Of a DNA stretch of 64,000 nucleotides, positions 33,558 through 42,452 are shown piece by piece. The stretch comes from Salinisphaera sp. GTDB lineage: Bacteria; Pseudomonadota; Gammaproteobacteria; Nevskiales; Salinisphaeraceae. Position 1 is the stretch's first letter. Each line of letters starts with the position of its first letter. A program made the position numbers and the translations under genes. Below the pieces are notes generated by a model. The model was given only the letters and a program-made list of their open reading frames with translations, was not told the DNA's origin and made no database searches. Location: NCBI RefSeq assembly GCF_002729955.1, contig NZ_PBYA01000012.1:62001-126000 (forward strand), in the 5' to 3' direction.

Positions 33558-34481
33558 ATGAATGATTTTCTGATCCTGCATCACTACGACAGCTCGCCCT
33601 ATGCCGAAAAGGTGCGGCTGATGCTCGGGCTGGCAAACGCCAGCTGGTCGTCGATGCTGTCTCCGGTTCAGCCGCCGCGGCCGAACCTCGATCCGCTCAC
33701 GGGCGGCTATCGCCGTATCCCGGTAGCCCAGGTGGGCGCAGACATCTTTTGCGATACCGCGCTCATCGGCCCGGAACTCGCGACGATGCTCAACTGCCCC
33801 GCGCTCGACCCCGCGAACGTCGATGCCGACGCCGCCGCGCTGATGGAACAGGCACAGAAAAAGGCGTTCTTCGCGGCCATCGGGGCCGTGCCCACGCCGC
33901 GCCTGCTGGGCACGATGCTGGGCATGTTCGGGCCGATAGGCGCGGTGAAGTTCATTAAGGACCGCATCGACCTCGTCAAAGGGGGCACGGTGCGCGCGCC
34001 CAAGGGCGACAAGGCCCGCGCCGTGCTCAACTCGCTGCTCGACAATCTTGAAAGCCGGCTCGAAAAACATGCCTGGGTCGGCGGCGATGCGCCTTCGGTC
34101 GCGGATTTCGCCACCTACCATCCGCTTTGGCTCTATGCCGCCTGCAATCGTCGGCCGATCGAGGCTGGGGCAAAAGTCGAGGCCTGGTACCAGCGCGTGG
34201 GCGAAATCGGCCACGGCCATCGCGAGGAGATCACCCAGGAACGCGCCTTTGCCGCAGCCCGCGACGCCGACCCGCGGCCGTTGCCGGAAAGCGTGTCCGA
34301 CACGCCGGCACCGATCGGTACCACCGTGGAAGTGGCGCCCTCGGACTACGGCCGAGTCCCGGTCACGGGCATGCTGGCCGCGGTGACCGAGGATCGCGTC
34401 ATCCTTGCTCGTGATACCGACCAGTTCGGCCTGCTGCACGTGCATTTCCCGCGCGACGGCTATTCGGTGAAGCCCAAATAG
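33558..34481 (+). CDS. Glutathione S-transferase family protein
   Basis: A 307-residue protein. The N-terminal thioredoxin-fold domain has LHHYDSSPYAEKVRLMLGL, PVAQVGADIFCDTALIG and the helix after it, and the GST C-terminal helices carry LEKHAWVGGDAPSVADFATY. It is about 80 residues longer than a normal GST; a C-terminal tail of beta-rich sequence (GTTVEVAPSDYGRVPVTG, DQFGLLHVHFPRDGY) follows. Substrate and function of the extra domain are unknown. Confidence 0.85.
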   Translation: MNDFLILHHYDSSPYAEKVRLMLGLANASWSSMLSPVQPPRPNLDPLTGGYRRIPVAQVGADIFCDTALIGPELATMLNCPALDPANVDADAAALMEQAQKKAFFAAIGAVPTPRLLGTMLGMFGPIGAVKFIKDRIDLVKGGTVRAPKGDKARAVLNSLLDNLESRLEKHAWVGGDAPSVADFATYHPLWLYAACNRRPIEAGAKVEAWYQRVGEIGHGHREEITQERAFAAARDADPRPLPESVSDTPAPIGTTVEVAPSDYGRVPVTGMLAAVTEDRVILARDTDQFGLLHVHFPRDGYSVKPK

Positions 34482-34563
34482 AGCGCAGCCGGCCGCCTCA
34501 CCGGTGGCCGACTCATCGGCTTAGACGGCGTCATCCTGTCCAGCCGTCGGCCGCTCGCCGTAG

Positions 34564-35091
34564 TCAGGCTGCACAGCACTTCTTGAACTTGCGGCCGCTG
34601 TTGCAGGGGCAGGGGTCGTTGCGGCCGGGCTTGAGCGCACGCACCGCGTGGTCGCCGTCGAGATAGAACCACTGGCCGCGTTCGCGCAGGAAACGCGAGC
34701 GCTCTTCCAGCATGGCGAAGCCGTCATCGTCACGACAGATGGCGCGAAAATGCACGTGCCCCGTATCGGCCTGGGCGTCGCTGCTGATCACGTCCAGGCC
34801 CAGCCACCGATCGTCGGCGGGCAGATCCAGGGTGTGCGGTCGCGTATCGGGGTGCCAGCTCGCCTTGACGTAGGCGGCGTCGCCTAGCGCATAGGCACTG
34901 TAGCGGGCGCGCATCAGCGCCTCCGGCGTAGGCGCGGACGTGCCGCGGTGGTAGGGCGCGCAGCAGTCGTCGTACGGCGCGCCGGATTGGCAGGGGCAGT
35001 TCACGTCAGGGAAGGCGATTGAACAAGGATCGCTTATCGTGGCGCGGATAGGGCACGCCCTCAAGCGAGGCACGCCATTGGGATCGCCCAT
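34564..35091 (-). CDS. YchJ-family protein with SEC-C motifs
   Basis: A 175-residue protein of the UPF0225/YchJ group. An N-terminal Cys knot (VNCPCQSGAPYDDCCAPYHRG) is followed by a central NTF2-like domain (ALMRARYSAYALGDAAYVKASW) and a C-terminal SEC-C zinc motif (RNDPCPCNSGRKFKKCCA). SEC-C tails bind zinc and sometimes SecB or the ribosome. The ATG at 35091 is the family-like start. It lies directly after the antiporter gene on the same strand. Confidence 0.87.
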   Translation of the reverse strand: MGDPNGVPRLRACPIRATISDPCSIAFPDVNCPCQSGAPYDDCCAPYHRGTSAPTPEALMRARYSAYALGDAAYVKASWHPDTRPHTLDLPADDRWLGLDVISSDAQADTGHVHFRAICRDDDGFAMLEERSRFLRERGQWFYLDGDHAVRALKPGRNDPCPCNSGRKFKKCCAA

Positions 35092-35100
35092 CAGTCACTT

Positions 35101-36084
35101 TTAAACGGCCGCTTTGAAGGCGCCGAACACCAGCCAGCCCGTATAGGCGATAAAGGCGAGCAGAAACACGCCGCCCTCGATACGGTTCAGGTGGGCGGGA
35201 CGACGGCCAAAACGCATCGCAAAGACCAGCAGAAGCAACGTCAGGCCCAGCATGATCGGCCAGTCACGGCTCAGCACGCTCGGCTCCACGTCGATGGGCG
35301 TGATCAGACCGGCCACACCTACCACGCCCAGCGTGTTGAACAGGTTCGAGCCCACCACGTTGCCCAGCACCAGATCGTAGGCCCGGCGCCGGACTGCGCT
35401 GATCGACGAGGCGAGCTCCGGCAGCGACGTGCCGATAGCCACGACGGTCAGCCCGATGACGAGATCGCTCACGCCCAGCGCGGCCGCGATCGTGCTCGCG
35501 CCCCACACCAGCAAACGGGAGCTCGCCAGAAGCAGCACCAGGCCAACGGCCAGCCATACCAGCGAACGACCGAATGGCGGCACGTCGCTCGGCGTATCGT
35601 CAGGCGTGGGTGCCATGGCCGTCGCTTGCGCGGGGTTGCGGCGGGCCTCAAAGGCGACGAAGGCGATATAGCCGATCAGGGGCAGCACCAGCAGCAGCGC
35701 GTCCAAGCGGCTGATCGCCCCGTCGCCGACCAGCCAGCGCGACATCAGGGTCACCACGATCAGCAGCGACATTTCGCGGCGTACGATGCCCGCCCCAACT
35801 GCCATCGGCGATAACAACAGCGTGATGCCGAGAATCAGACCGATATTGGCGATGTTGGAGCCATAGGCGTTGCCGATGGCCAGACCAGGCTGGCCCTGCC
35901 AGGCCGCAAGCCCGGACACCAGAAACTCCGGCGCCGAAGTGCCGATGCCCACAATCACGGTGCCGATGATGAACGCGGGCAGGCGCAGGTGATGCGCCGT
36001 GCCCACCGCACCTTCGATGAAGCGTTCCGAACTCCAGATCAGTACGGCAAGGCCAACGAGAACAGCGGCTGCGGCCATCAACAT
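35101..36084 (-). CDS. CaCA-family calcium/sodium antiporter
   Basis: A 327-residue membrane protein with two inverted alpha-repeats. The first has VGIGTSAPEFLVS and IGNAYGSNIANIGLILG; the second has VAIGTSLPELASS and LGNVVGSNLFNTLGVVG. Glu and Asn/Ser in these repeats bind calcium. It is close to E. coli YrbG. It should export calcium or sodium in exchange for the other ion or protons. It is followed immediately by the YchJ gene. Confidence 0.9.
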   Translation of the reverse strand: MLMAAAAVLVGLAVLIWSSERFIEGAVGTAHHLRLPAFIIGTVIVGIGTSAPEFLVSGLAAWQGQPGLAIGNAYGSNIANIGLILGITLLLSPMAVGAGIVRREMSLLIVVTLMSRWLVGDGAISRLDALLLVLPLIGYIAFVAFEARRNPAQATAMAPTPDDTPSDVPPFGRSLVWLAVGLVLLLASSRLLVWGASTIAAALGVSDLVIGLTVVAIGTSLPELASSISAVRRRAYDLVLGNVVGSNLFNTLGVVGVAGLITPIDVEPSVLSRDWPIMLGLTLLLLVFAMRFGRRPAHLNRIEGGVFLLAFIAYTGWLVFGAFKAAV

Positions 36085-36420
36085 GAAATATCTCCATTGA
36101 AGCGGTGGCGGACGATAAATCCGGCAGGGGGCATCATGCCAGACGGTTCGTAAACGGTTGATTCATATCGGCCGTCAACCCGGTGACTGCAACGTCGCGA
36201 TTATAATTACCAACCCGCCGCAACGGTGGATGCAGGCCTTGTCCGCTGCTTTCGCTCGCACTTTGCCTGCGGGCGAGCTGTTGCAGATAGCCCGGCAGCA
36301 ATCGGCCCACGAGGTTCGTATTTGGGTAGAACCGATGGCGGCGGTAATCTGATAGCCGCGCGCCCGGATGAACAGGCCGGCAAGCCAGCGCCACATCGTC
36401 AACGTATCGGGGGATCAACG
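36085..36420. other. Intergenic region between divergent transporter genes
   Basis: No gene is supported in these 336 bases. A TATAAT hexamer lies at 36202-36207. Open frames here (for example 36158-36352) show no family features and lack ribosome-binding sites. Confidence 0.5.
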
Positions 36421-37965
36421 ATGAACGACCGGGGAACGCCGAATAACCTGCTTCAGCGCATGCTTGACCGGGTCGAACGCACCGGTAACAGTCTGCCGCA
36501 TCCGGTGCCGTTGTTCGCGCTGCTGGCTTTGATCGTCGCGGTGGTATCGGCGTTGCTCTCGCAGCTTGGGTTGACGGTGGTACCGCCCGGCGGCGGTGCC
36601 CCGGTGGCGATCGAGAACCTGCTCTCCGGCGAAGGTATTCGCTATATCTTCGGTTCGCTGGTCGACAACTTCATGGGTTTTGCGCCGCTTGGCGTGGTCC
36701 TGGCCACGATGATCGGCATTGGCATGGCCGAGCGCACGGGGCTGATCAGCGTATTACTGCGCGGGTTCATCCTGTCCATTCCGAAGCCGCTCATCACCTT
36801 CGGGCTGGTCTTTGCCGGCATTATTTCGAGCGTCGCCGCGGATGCCGGCTATGTGGTGCTGCCGCCGCTGGGGGCGATGATGTTTCTTGCCCTCGGGCGT
36901 CACCCGATTGCCGGCCTCGCGGCTGCCTTCGCCGGCGTTTCAGCCGGCTATAGCGCCAACCTGTTGCTCTCGGCGGTGGACGTCAATCTCGGACAGCTCA
37001 CCATCGAAGCGGCCGGCACTATCGACCCGGGCTATGCGGGCACGATGAACCTGGCGATGAACTACTACTTCATCATCGTTTCCACCTTCTTTCTGGCCAT
37101 TGTGGGCACGCTGGTCAACCAGTTCGTGGTCGAGCCGCGCCTGGGCCGTTATCAGAGCGACAGCAAGGCGCATTCAGGCGACGACCACAGCGCGGCCATC
37201 ACCGCCGAGGAAAAGCGCGGCATGAAATGGGCGGGTATCGCTTTGCTGGCGACGGTCGCGTTCATGGCCCTGCTGGTGGTGCCGCCGGGCGCGCCCCTGC
37301 GCGGCGAGGGCGGCGCCATCGTGCGCTCGCCGTTCATGGACTCGCTGGCGGTGGTGTTGATGATCGTGTTCTTCGTGCCGGGGCTGGTCTACGGCATCGT
37401 GATCGGCGCGGTCAAAAACGACCGTGACGTGGCAGAGAATCTGGCCCAGACCATGGCCGGCATGGGCATGTTCATTGCGCTGGCCTTCACCGCCGGCCAG
37501 TTCGTGGCCTGGTTCGCCGAATCCAACCTCGGCGTATTCATGGCCGTCTACGGTGCTCAGGCGTTGCAGGCCATCAGCCTCGGCGGCGCGCCACTGCTGA
37601 TTCTGTTCGTGCTCATCGTCGGATTCATCAACCTTTTCATCGGCAGCGCGTCGGCCAAATGGGCAATCCTGGCGCCGGTGTTCGTGCCGATCATGATGCA
37701 GCTTGGCTATTCGCCGGAACTCACCCAGATGGCCTATCGTGTGGCCGACTCCTCGACCAACATCATCACGCCGCTGATGCCGTATTTCGCGCTCATCATC
37801 GCCTACGCGCAGCGCTACGACGAAGACATCCGCATCGGCTCGCTGATATCCATCATGCTGCCGTTCTCGCTCGCCTTCCTCGTGTTCTGGACGTCGCTGC
37901 TGATCGTCTGGATGACGCTGGGCCTGCCACTCGGCCCCGGTGCGGGCATCGTCTACGGCGGCTAG
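36421..37965 (+). CDS. AbgT-family transporter
   Basis: A 514-residue membrane protein with 11 or more helices. The N-terminal LLQRMLDRVERTGNSLPHPV and the helix-loop segments MGFAPLGVVLATMIGIGMAERTG, FAGIISSVAADAGYVVLPPLG and FIGSASAKWAILAPVFVPIM match the AbgT family (E. coli AbgT imports p-aminobenzoyl-glutamate; MtrF exports sulfonamides). The ATG at 36421 follows a modest GGGGATC. No AbgA/B hydrolase genes are adjacent, so an efflux role is as likely as uptake. Confidence 0.9.
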   Translation: MNDRGTPNNLLQRMLDRVERTGNSLPHPVPLFALLALIVAVVSALLSQLGLTVVPPGGGAPVAIENLLSGEGIRYIFGSLVDNFMGFAPLGVVLATMIGIGMAERTGLISVLLRGFILSIPKPLITFGLVFAGIISSVAADAGYVVLPPLGAMMFLALGRHPIAGLAAAFAGVSAGYSANLLLSAVDVNLGQLTIEAAGTIDPGYAGTMNLAMNYYFIIVSTFFLAIVGTLVNQFVVEPRLGRYQSDSKAHSGDDHSAAITAEEKRGMKWAGIALLATVAFMALLVVPPGAPLRGEGGAIVRSPFMDSLAVVLMIVFFVPGLVYGIVIGAVKNDRDVAENLAQTMAGMGMFIALAFTAGQFVAWFAESNLGVFMAVYGAQALQAISLGGAPLLILFVLIVGFINLFIGSASAKWAILAPVFVPIMMQLGYSPELTQMAYRVADSSTNIITPLMPYFALIIAYAQRYDEDIRIGSLISIMLPFSLAFLVFWTSLLIVWMTLGLPLGPGAGIVYGG

Positions 37966-38059
37966 CGCCAACGATCGCCGGGATGGCGATCAGCCGAGCA
38001 GTGCATGCGCCGCGCTGCGTCTTGCGGCTATTCGTCGGGGGGCGATTGCCGGCCCGGAG

Positions 38060-38617
38060 CTAGGACTGGCGATAGGGAGCGCAGACCTCGCCCTGTTTCG
38101 GGTAGACGAGCGCGGCGGTGTCGAAACCCATCGCCTGCGCGCGGCTCACCCATGCGTCGCGTTCAGACGCCGGCAGTTGCGGCTGGCGAGCGAGGATCCA
38201 GAGATAGTCCCGGTTCGGCCCGCCGACGATGGCGGTTTGGTAGCCGTCGTCGAGCGCGAGCACGTTATAACCCGCGTAAAACGGCCCGAAGAAACTGACT
38301 TTCAAGCGCGCCCGGTCTTCGCCGTCCACGAAATAGGCGTTGCCGATGGCCTCGTCGGGCTTGCCCTCGGCAAGGCCCACGCCACGGTTGACGACCCGAA
38401 CGCCGCCGTCCTCGCGTGCGCTGTAAGTCGCGGTCACGCAGTCCAGCCCCTCTTCGAAGCCGTGATCCAGGCGCGCGATTTCGTACCAGCGGCCGAGATA
38501 GCGATCCAGCGTGAACGGTTCGACCGCAGTCGTGCCCTTGGGAATGCTCACACAGCCGGCAAGCAGGCTGCCGGCAACAAGCGGGATGAGCCAGGCGGCT
38601 CGAATGCGATAAGGCAT
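38060..38617 (-). CDS. blc: Bacterial lipocalin, outer-membrane lipoprotein
   Basis: A 185-residue protein with a lipobox LLAGC near residue 22. The lipocalin GxW motif is in LGRWYEIARLDHGFEEG, the TDY-like motif is YQTAIVGGPNRDYLWILAR and the third helix is at the end. Blc-type lipocalins bind lysophospholipids or fatty acids at the outer membrane in stress. The ATG at 38617 opens the signal peptide. It is convergent with the AbgT gene. Confidence 0.9.
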   Translation of the reverse strand: MPYRIRAAWLIPLVAGSLLAGCVSIPKGTTAVEPFTLDRYLGRWYEIARLDHGFEEGLDCVTATYSAREDGGVRVVNRGVGLAEGKPDEAIGNAYFVDGEDRARLKVSFFGPFYAGYNVLALDDGYQTAIVGGPNRDYLWILARQPQLPASERDAWVSRAQAMGFDTAALVYPKQGEVCAPYRQS

Positions 38618-38945
38618 GGTCGGGACAGGGGCAGGGGAGCGATGGCGCGATTTTACCGGCTCTGCGGTCGCCCTGCGTCACGCGAGCAGATCATCAACGC
38701 CCGGCGCGGGCGCCTTTGGCCGGCGCTGTTCGTCCGGCGGCAAAGCAGCACGGTTCGTACGGTTTTCAGTTCTTCAGGATATCCGCCGCGACCTTGGCGA
38801 GCGCTTTGCGCCAGGGAGCGTCGTTTTTTTACCCACGCCGCGATTGGGGGTCTATCGATAAAAACTTAAACAAGTGCGCCGACGGCCGATAACCGACGCG
38901 TTGTACCGGGAAGGGCGTATGCGCCCTGTATCGCCAGGGAGAACC
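38618..38945. other. Intergenic region upstream of a GGDEF gene
   Basis: No gene is supported in these 328 bases between the divergent blc and GGDEF genes. The sequence is GC-rich with an AT-richer patch near 38845-38875. I see no clear repeat or operator. Confidence 0.4.
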
Positions 38946-39965
38946 ATGAGCCCAGCCTCGCCGGATTACGGCATGCCGCTGTCGTATCGCCATCGCCGTC
39001 ATCTGCTGCGCTTGCTGCTGACGGTGACCGCGCTGTTCGGCCTTGTTTTCGTTATCGTGAATCTTGGCGCCGGCCGCTATGGCCTGATGACGGTCGATCT
39101 GGCCATTACCGTGCTGGCCGTGGCGTTGCTGCCCGTGGTTCGTACAACCCAACGCCTGCGTCGCTGGTGTCTTTGCTATCTGGTATCCATCTATGCGGCG
39201 ACGCTGTATGCGCTCGCGCTGCCCACCACGTCGGTCACGGTATTCAGCTGGGTGATGGTGATGCCGCTCACCGCTCATCTGCTGCTCGGTCGCCGGATGG
39301 GCGGCCTATCCTCGGCGTTGTATCTCGCGATTGCAGCGGGCCTGTTCTTCTGGCGCTTCGGCCTCGATTCGGTTGTGGAAGCACCCGGCGCCACGGCGAA
39401 TATCGCAGGGGTGACGGTCTGGACCTACCTGTTCTCCTACTTTTACGAGGCCAGTCGCGAATCTGCGGAACGACAGCTCTCGCAACAAGCGCTCACCGAT
39501 TCGCTGACGGGGCTGCCCAACCGAGCGCAGCTGGAGCAGTCGTTCCGGCGCCTCGCAAACGCTGACGGGCATCCGATATCGGTATTGATGCTCGACCTGG
39601 ACCACTTCAAGGCCATAAACGACGACTACGGTCATGCCACGGGCGACGCGGTGCTACGTGAGGTCGGCCAGGCGCTAAGCGCACACACCCGCGCGCAAGA
39701 TCTGGCCTGCCGGCTGGGCGGCGAGGAGTTCTGTGTTCTGCTGCCGCATACCGACAACCGTGCGGCGCGGCATCTGGCCGAACGCCTGCGGGAGGCGATC
39801 GAAGCGCTGCACTGTCGACACAACGACTCCGTGCTTTCTCTGACGGCCAGCATTGGCGTCGCCAGCTCTACCGACCGCGCCGAACAGCTCGAGCCCTTGT
39901 TGCATATTGCCGACGAAAAGCTTTATGAGGCCAAGTTCAGCGGCCGCAACCGGGTGGTGGGTTAG
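38946..39965 (+). CDS. Membrane GGDEF diguanylate cyclase
   Basis: A 339-residue protein with five or six N-terminal helices and a GGDEF domain: LMLDLDHFKAINDDYGHATGDAVL, then active-site CRLGGEEFCVLLPH. An RxxD inhibitory site, RAQD, lies five residues before GGEEF, so it should be feedback-controlled by c-di-GMP. An AGGGA ribosome-binding site sits before the ATG at 38946. The PAS-GGDEF gene starts 115 bases downstream in the same direction. Confidence 0.9.
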   Translation: MSPASPDYGMPLSYRHRRHLLRLLLTVTALFGLVFVIVNLGAGRYGLMTVDLAITVLAVALLPVVRTTQRLRRWCLCYLVSIYAATLYALALPTTSVTVFSWVMVMPLTAHLLLGRRMGGLSSALYLAIAAGLFFWRFGLDSVVEAPGATANIAGVTVWTYLFSYFYEASRESAERQLSQQALTDSLTGLPNRAQLEQSFRRLANADGHPISVLMLDLDHFKAINDDYGHATGDAVLREVGQALSAHTRAQDLACRLGGEEFCVLLPHTDNRAARHLAERLREAIEALHCRHNDSVLSLTASIGVASSTDRAEQLEPLLHIADEKLYEAKFSGRNRVVG

Positions 39966-40080
39966 CTCAAAGGCGTGGATGCGCGCCTGGCGTATCAAGA
40001 CGGTGAGAGCGTGAGGCCAGCGCGCAACGCAGGGGCGCCGGTTCAGCGTCGAAGCGCCCGGGCAATCGAGCGGCCGCGAC

Positions 40081-41070
40081 TTGCAGACGGATCGAAGAGG
40101 GGGCAGATTCAGTTATCTGAACCTTCGGGGCATTCAAATCGAAACGCGCGACCGGCGGGCAACGCAACTCATGGAAGAGGCGCTGGCAGCGCTGCCCGAT
40201 CCGGTGTTCGTGCTCACCGAAAGCGGGCGCTATGCCGCGATCTTCGGCGGTCCGGATCGGGCCCATTATCACGACGGCGCCTGTCTGGTGAATTTCAGTC
40301 TCTACGACGTGTTGCCGCAGGAACGGGCGGACTGGTTTCTCGCCGAGATCCGCGCAACGCTGGCCGCGGGCTGTCTGCGTATTGTCGAGTACGAGCTGGC
40401 AGCCGCCGAAGTGGAAGGCGTCGATGGCGACGGTCCGGCCGCCCCCATTCGTTTCGAGGGGCGGGTGCAGCCGCTGCGCTCGCCGGTCAACGGCGAGCGC
40501 GCGGTGCTGTGGCTGGCAAGCAACATCACCACCCGCCACGAGATGGAGCAACAGTTGCGTCGGCTCAGCGAAACCGACGAACTCACCGGGTTTCCCAACC
40601 GACGCCGCCTGATGGCGGCCCTCAACGAAGCACTCGCCCAATACGATACGCACAACAGCCGCATCGCGCTGCTGCTCATGGATATCGACCACTTCAAGAC
40701 GATCAACGATCGCTACGGGCATCCGGCGGGCGACGCGGTGATCTGTGCCATATCCAGCGCCTGCGGTGCGCGTATAAAACGCCGCGATCTGTTCGCTCGG
40801 CTCGGTGGCGAAGAATTCGCCACCGTGCTTTACGACATCACCGCGGGGCAGGCGCTTATCGTGGCCGAACGCCTGCGCAAGACCGTGGCCGATGTCTTGT
40901 TCGAGCCCAAACCCGGCGAGTCGCCGCGGATCACGGTAAGCATCGGCGTGAGCGTGGTTGGCCCCAACCGGCGCCGCACGCACGACCTGCTCAGTCAGGC
41001 CGACGCGGCGCTTTATATCGCGAAACAGGGCGGGCGTAATCGCGTGGTTCTGGCAGAGGATTATGACTAG
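40081..41070 (+). CDS. PAS-GGDEF diguanylate cyclase
   Basis: A soluble protein of up to 329 residues with an N-terminal PAS domain (ALAALPDPVFVLTESGRYAAIFGG, VNFSLYDVLP, EGRVQPLRSPV) and a GGDEF domain (LLLMDIDHFKTINDRYGHPAGDAVI, active site FARLGGEEFATVLYD). The RxxD inhibitory site is degenerate (KRRD), so feedback control may be weak. The start is uncertain: a TTG at 40081 or an ATG at 40171, which lacks a good ribosome-binding site. It follows the membrane GGDEF gene directly. Confidence 0.86.
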   Translation: MQTDRRGGRFSYLNLRGIQIETRDRRATQLMEEALAALPDPVFVLTESGRYAAIFGGPDRAHYHDGACLVNFSLYDVLPQERADWFLAEIRATLAAGCLRIVEYELAAAEVEGVDGDGPAAPIRFEGRVQPLRSPVNGERAVLWLASNITTRHEMEQQLRRLSETDELTGFPNRRRLMAALNEALAQYDTHNSRIALLLMDIDHFKTINDRYGHPAGDAVICAISSACGARIKRRDLFARLGGEEFATVLYDITAGQALIVAERLRKTVADVLFEPKPGESPRITVSIGVSVVGPNRRRTHDLLSQADAALYIAKQGGRNRVVLAEDYD

Positions 41071-41161
41071 GTGGGGCTCGACAGCTTGATACGCGTCGCA
41101 CCTCTGACCGTAGACCGACCGAGGTTATATCTCGGCCCGGCGCCTACACCGATCGGCTGCT

Positions 41162-41374
41162 TCAGGGACGAAGTTCCACCGCAAGCTGTAGTGCGCCCGC
41201 CAGCAACAAAGCCAGCGCCAGTTTGATGAGCGGATGGTTTTTACTTTCCCAGATACAAAGGGCGACGATAAAAACGCCGAGAACGATCACTATCCAGTAG
41301 CCGAGTTCGACCCCGTTCATCTGATCGTGGATCGGAACGGCCTCTCTTGTAACGAGCGGGATCTTGCTTGCGGA
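41162..41374 (-). CDS. Small two-helix membrane protein
   Basis: A 70-residue protein with two membrane helices (GYWIVIVLGVFIVALCIW and LIKLALALLLAGALQLAV). Two ATGs are possible, 41374 and 41317; neither has a clear ribosome-binding site. I do not recognise it. It follows the exonuclease-like gene on the same strand at 16 bases, so the two may be an operon. Confidence 0.55.
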   Translation of the reverse strand, partial: SASKIPLVTREAVPIHDQMNGVELGYWIVIVLGVFIVALCIWESKNHPLIKLALALLLAGALQLAVELRP

Positions 41375-41390
41375 CATCGCGGCGTGCTCG

Positions 41391-42335
41391 CTAATTGATG
41401 CCCGGGTCGACCGCAAAACCAACCGACAGGCTGTTGTGGTCCGATATGTCGGTGTCGGACTCGTGCCCCACCACACCCTCTTCGATGACGTGAAGGCCCC
41501 GGTAATAGATATGGTCCAGCGCCAGATCGCCGCCGACAACTGCTTTCGTGCGGCCAGCGGCGGCCTGGCCAAAGACGGGCTTCAGGCCGTGCTCATCGGC
41601 CATCCTGTCCACCACGGCCTGGCGTGCGGCATTACGCGTGTTCAGGTCGCCGGCGAGAATGACCGGGCCGCGGTGTGCCGAAATGGCCTCGCCAATGGCG
41701 CGTACCTGTTCTGAGTAATCGTCCAGGGTTCGCCACTCGAAGTTGAGAAGATGCGTATTCACGACCAGCAACGTATCCGCACGATCGGCCAGACGATAGC
41801 GCGTGACCAGCGTCGATTTCGGCGTGATCCCGAGTTCGCGATTCTGGCTGAGCAGGGCGATACGGGATACCGGCCGCGCTGACGAGGCGGTAAGCACGCC
41901 GGTTGCCCGCTGCCCACCGCAGCCCAGCAATCGAGACTCGAAGCTCGTCGCAAAGACCCAGCCCAGCCGTGCGTCGGCCAGAGGCTTGCCCAGCGGATCG
42001 TGTGGCTCGTCCAGCGGCTCGCAGGCCTCCTGCAACAACAGCAGATCGATACCGCCAAAGCGCTTTGCCGCCGTGCCCTGGCTTGCGTAGGCCGGCCAAC
42101 CGGACGCCTTGGTTTTCTTGATGTTCCAGCTGGTCACAGTGATCGACGCCGGCGCTAACGCCTGCGCCGTAAACCCGTCGTCCATGAGCGAACGCTGGGC
42201 CGGCACCGACACACAGCCGGTGGCGGTAAGCAGCGCGAGCGCGGTCAGTAACCACAGCGCCTGCCACGGGCATCGGCGACCGGCCCACCGCGCCGCTTTG
42301 TCGCCACCATCGGGGCAGGGCTGTACGCCGGTCAT
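41391..42335 (-). CDS. Endonuclease/exonuclease/phosphatase-fold lipoprotein
   Basis: A 314-residue protein of the EEP superfamily, with a lipobox TATGC near residue 40 behind a hydrophobic signal. Core motifs are in order: TVTSWNIKK, DLLLLQEACEP, LLVVNTHLLNFEW, ILAGDLNTRN, LALDHIYYRG and DTDISDHNSLSVGF. These supply the Asn, Glu, His and Asp residues of the metal centre. It could cut DNA, phosphoinositides or other phosphoesters in the periplasm. The ATG at 42335 gives a normal leader; the frame is open to 42434. Confidence 0.82.
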   Translation of the reverse strand: MTGVQPCPDGGDKAARWAGRRCPWQALWLLTALALLTATGCVSVPAQRSLMDDGFTAQALAPASITVTSWNIKKTKASGWPAYASQGTAAKRFGGIDLLLLQEACEPLDEPHDPLGKPLADARLGWVFATSFESRLLGCGGQRATGVLTASSARPVSRIALLSQNRELGITPKSTLVTRYRLADRADTLLVVNTHLLNFEWRTLDDYSEQVRAIGEAISAHRGPVILAGDLNTRNAARQAVVDRMADEHGLKPVFGQAAAGRTKAVVGGDLALDHIYYRGLHVIEEGVVGHESDTDISDHNSLSVGFAVDPGIN

Positions 42336-42452
42336 CGATATTCGAGGCGATGCGGCTGTAAAACGTCTATGTTTTTGCAGGCGGTATGCGCGCGGCGCGA
42401 TCGCTTGGGCGCTGGTTGCGTCCGGTGCCTGCACGGCCGCGAACCCACCGCG

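Noticed and set aside
36134-36418. Small open frames between the CaCA and AbgT genes
   Set aside because: No ribosome-binding site, hydrophobic pattern or family feature; both strands are open by chance.
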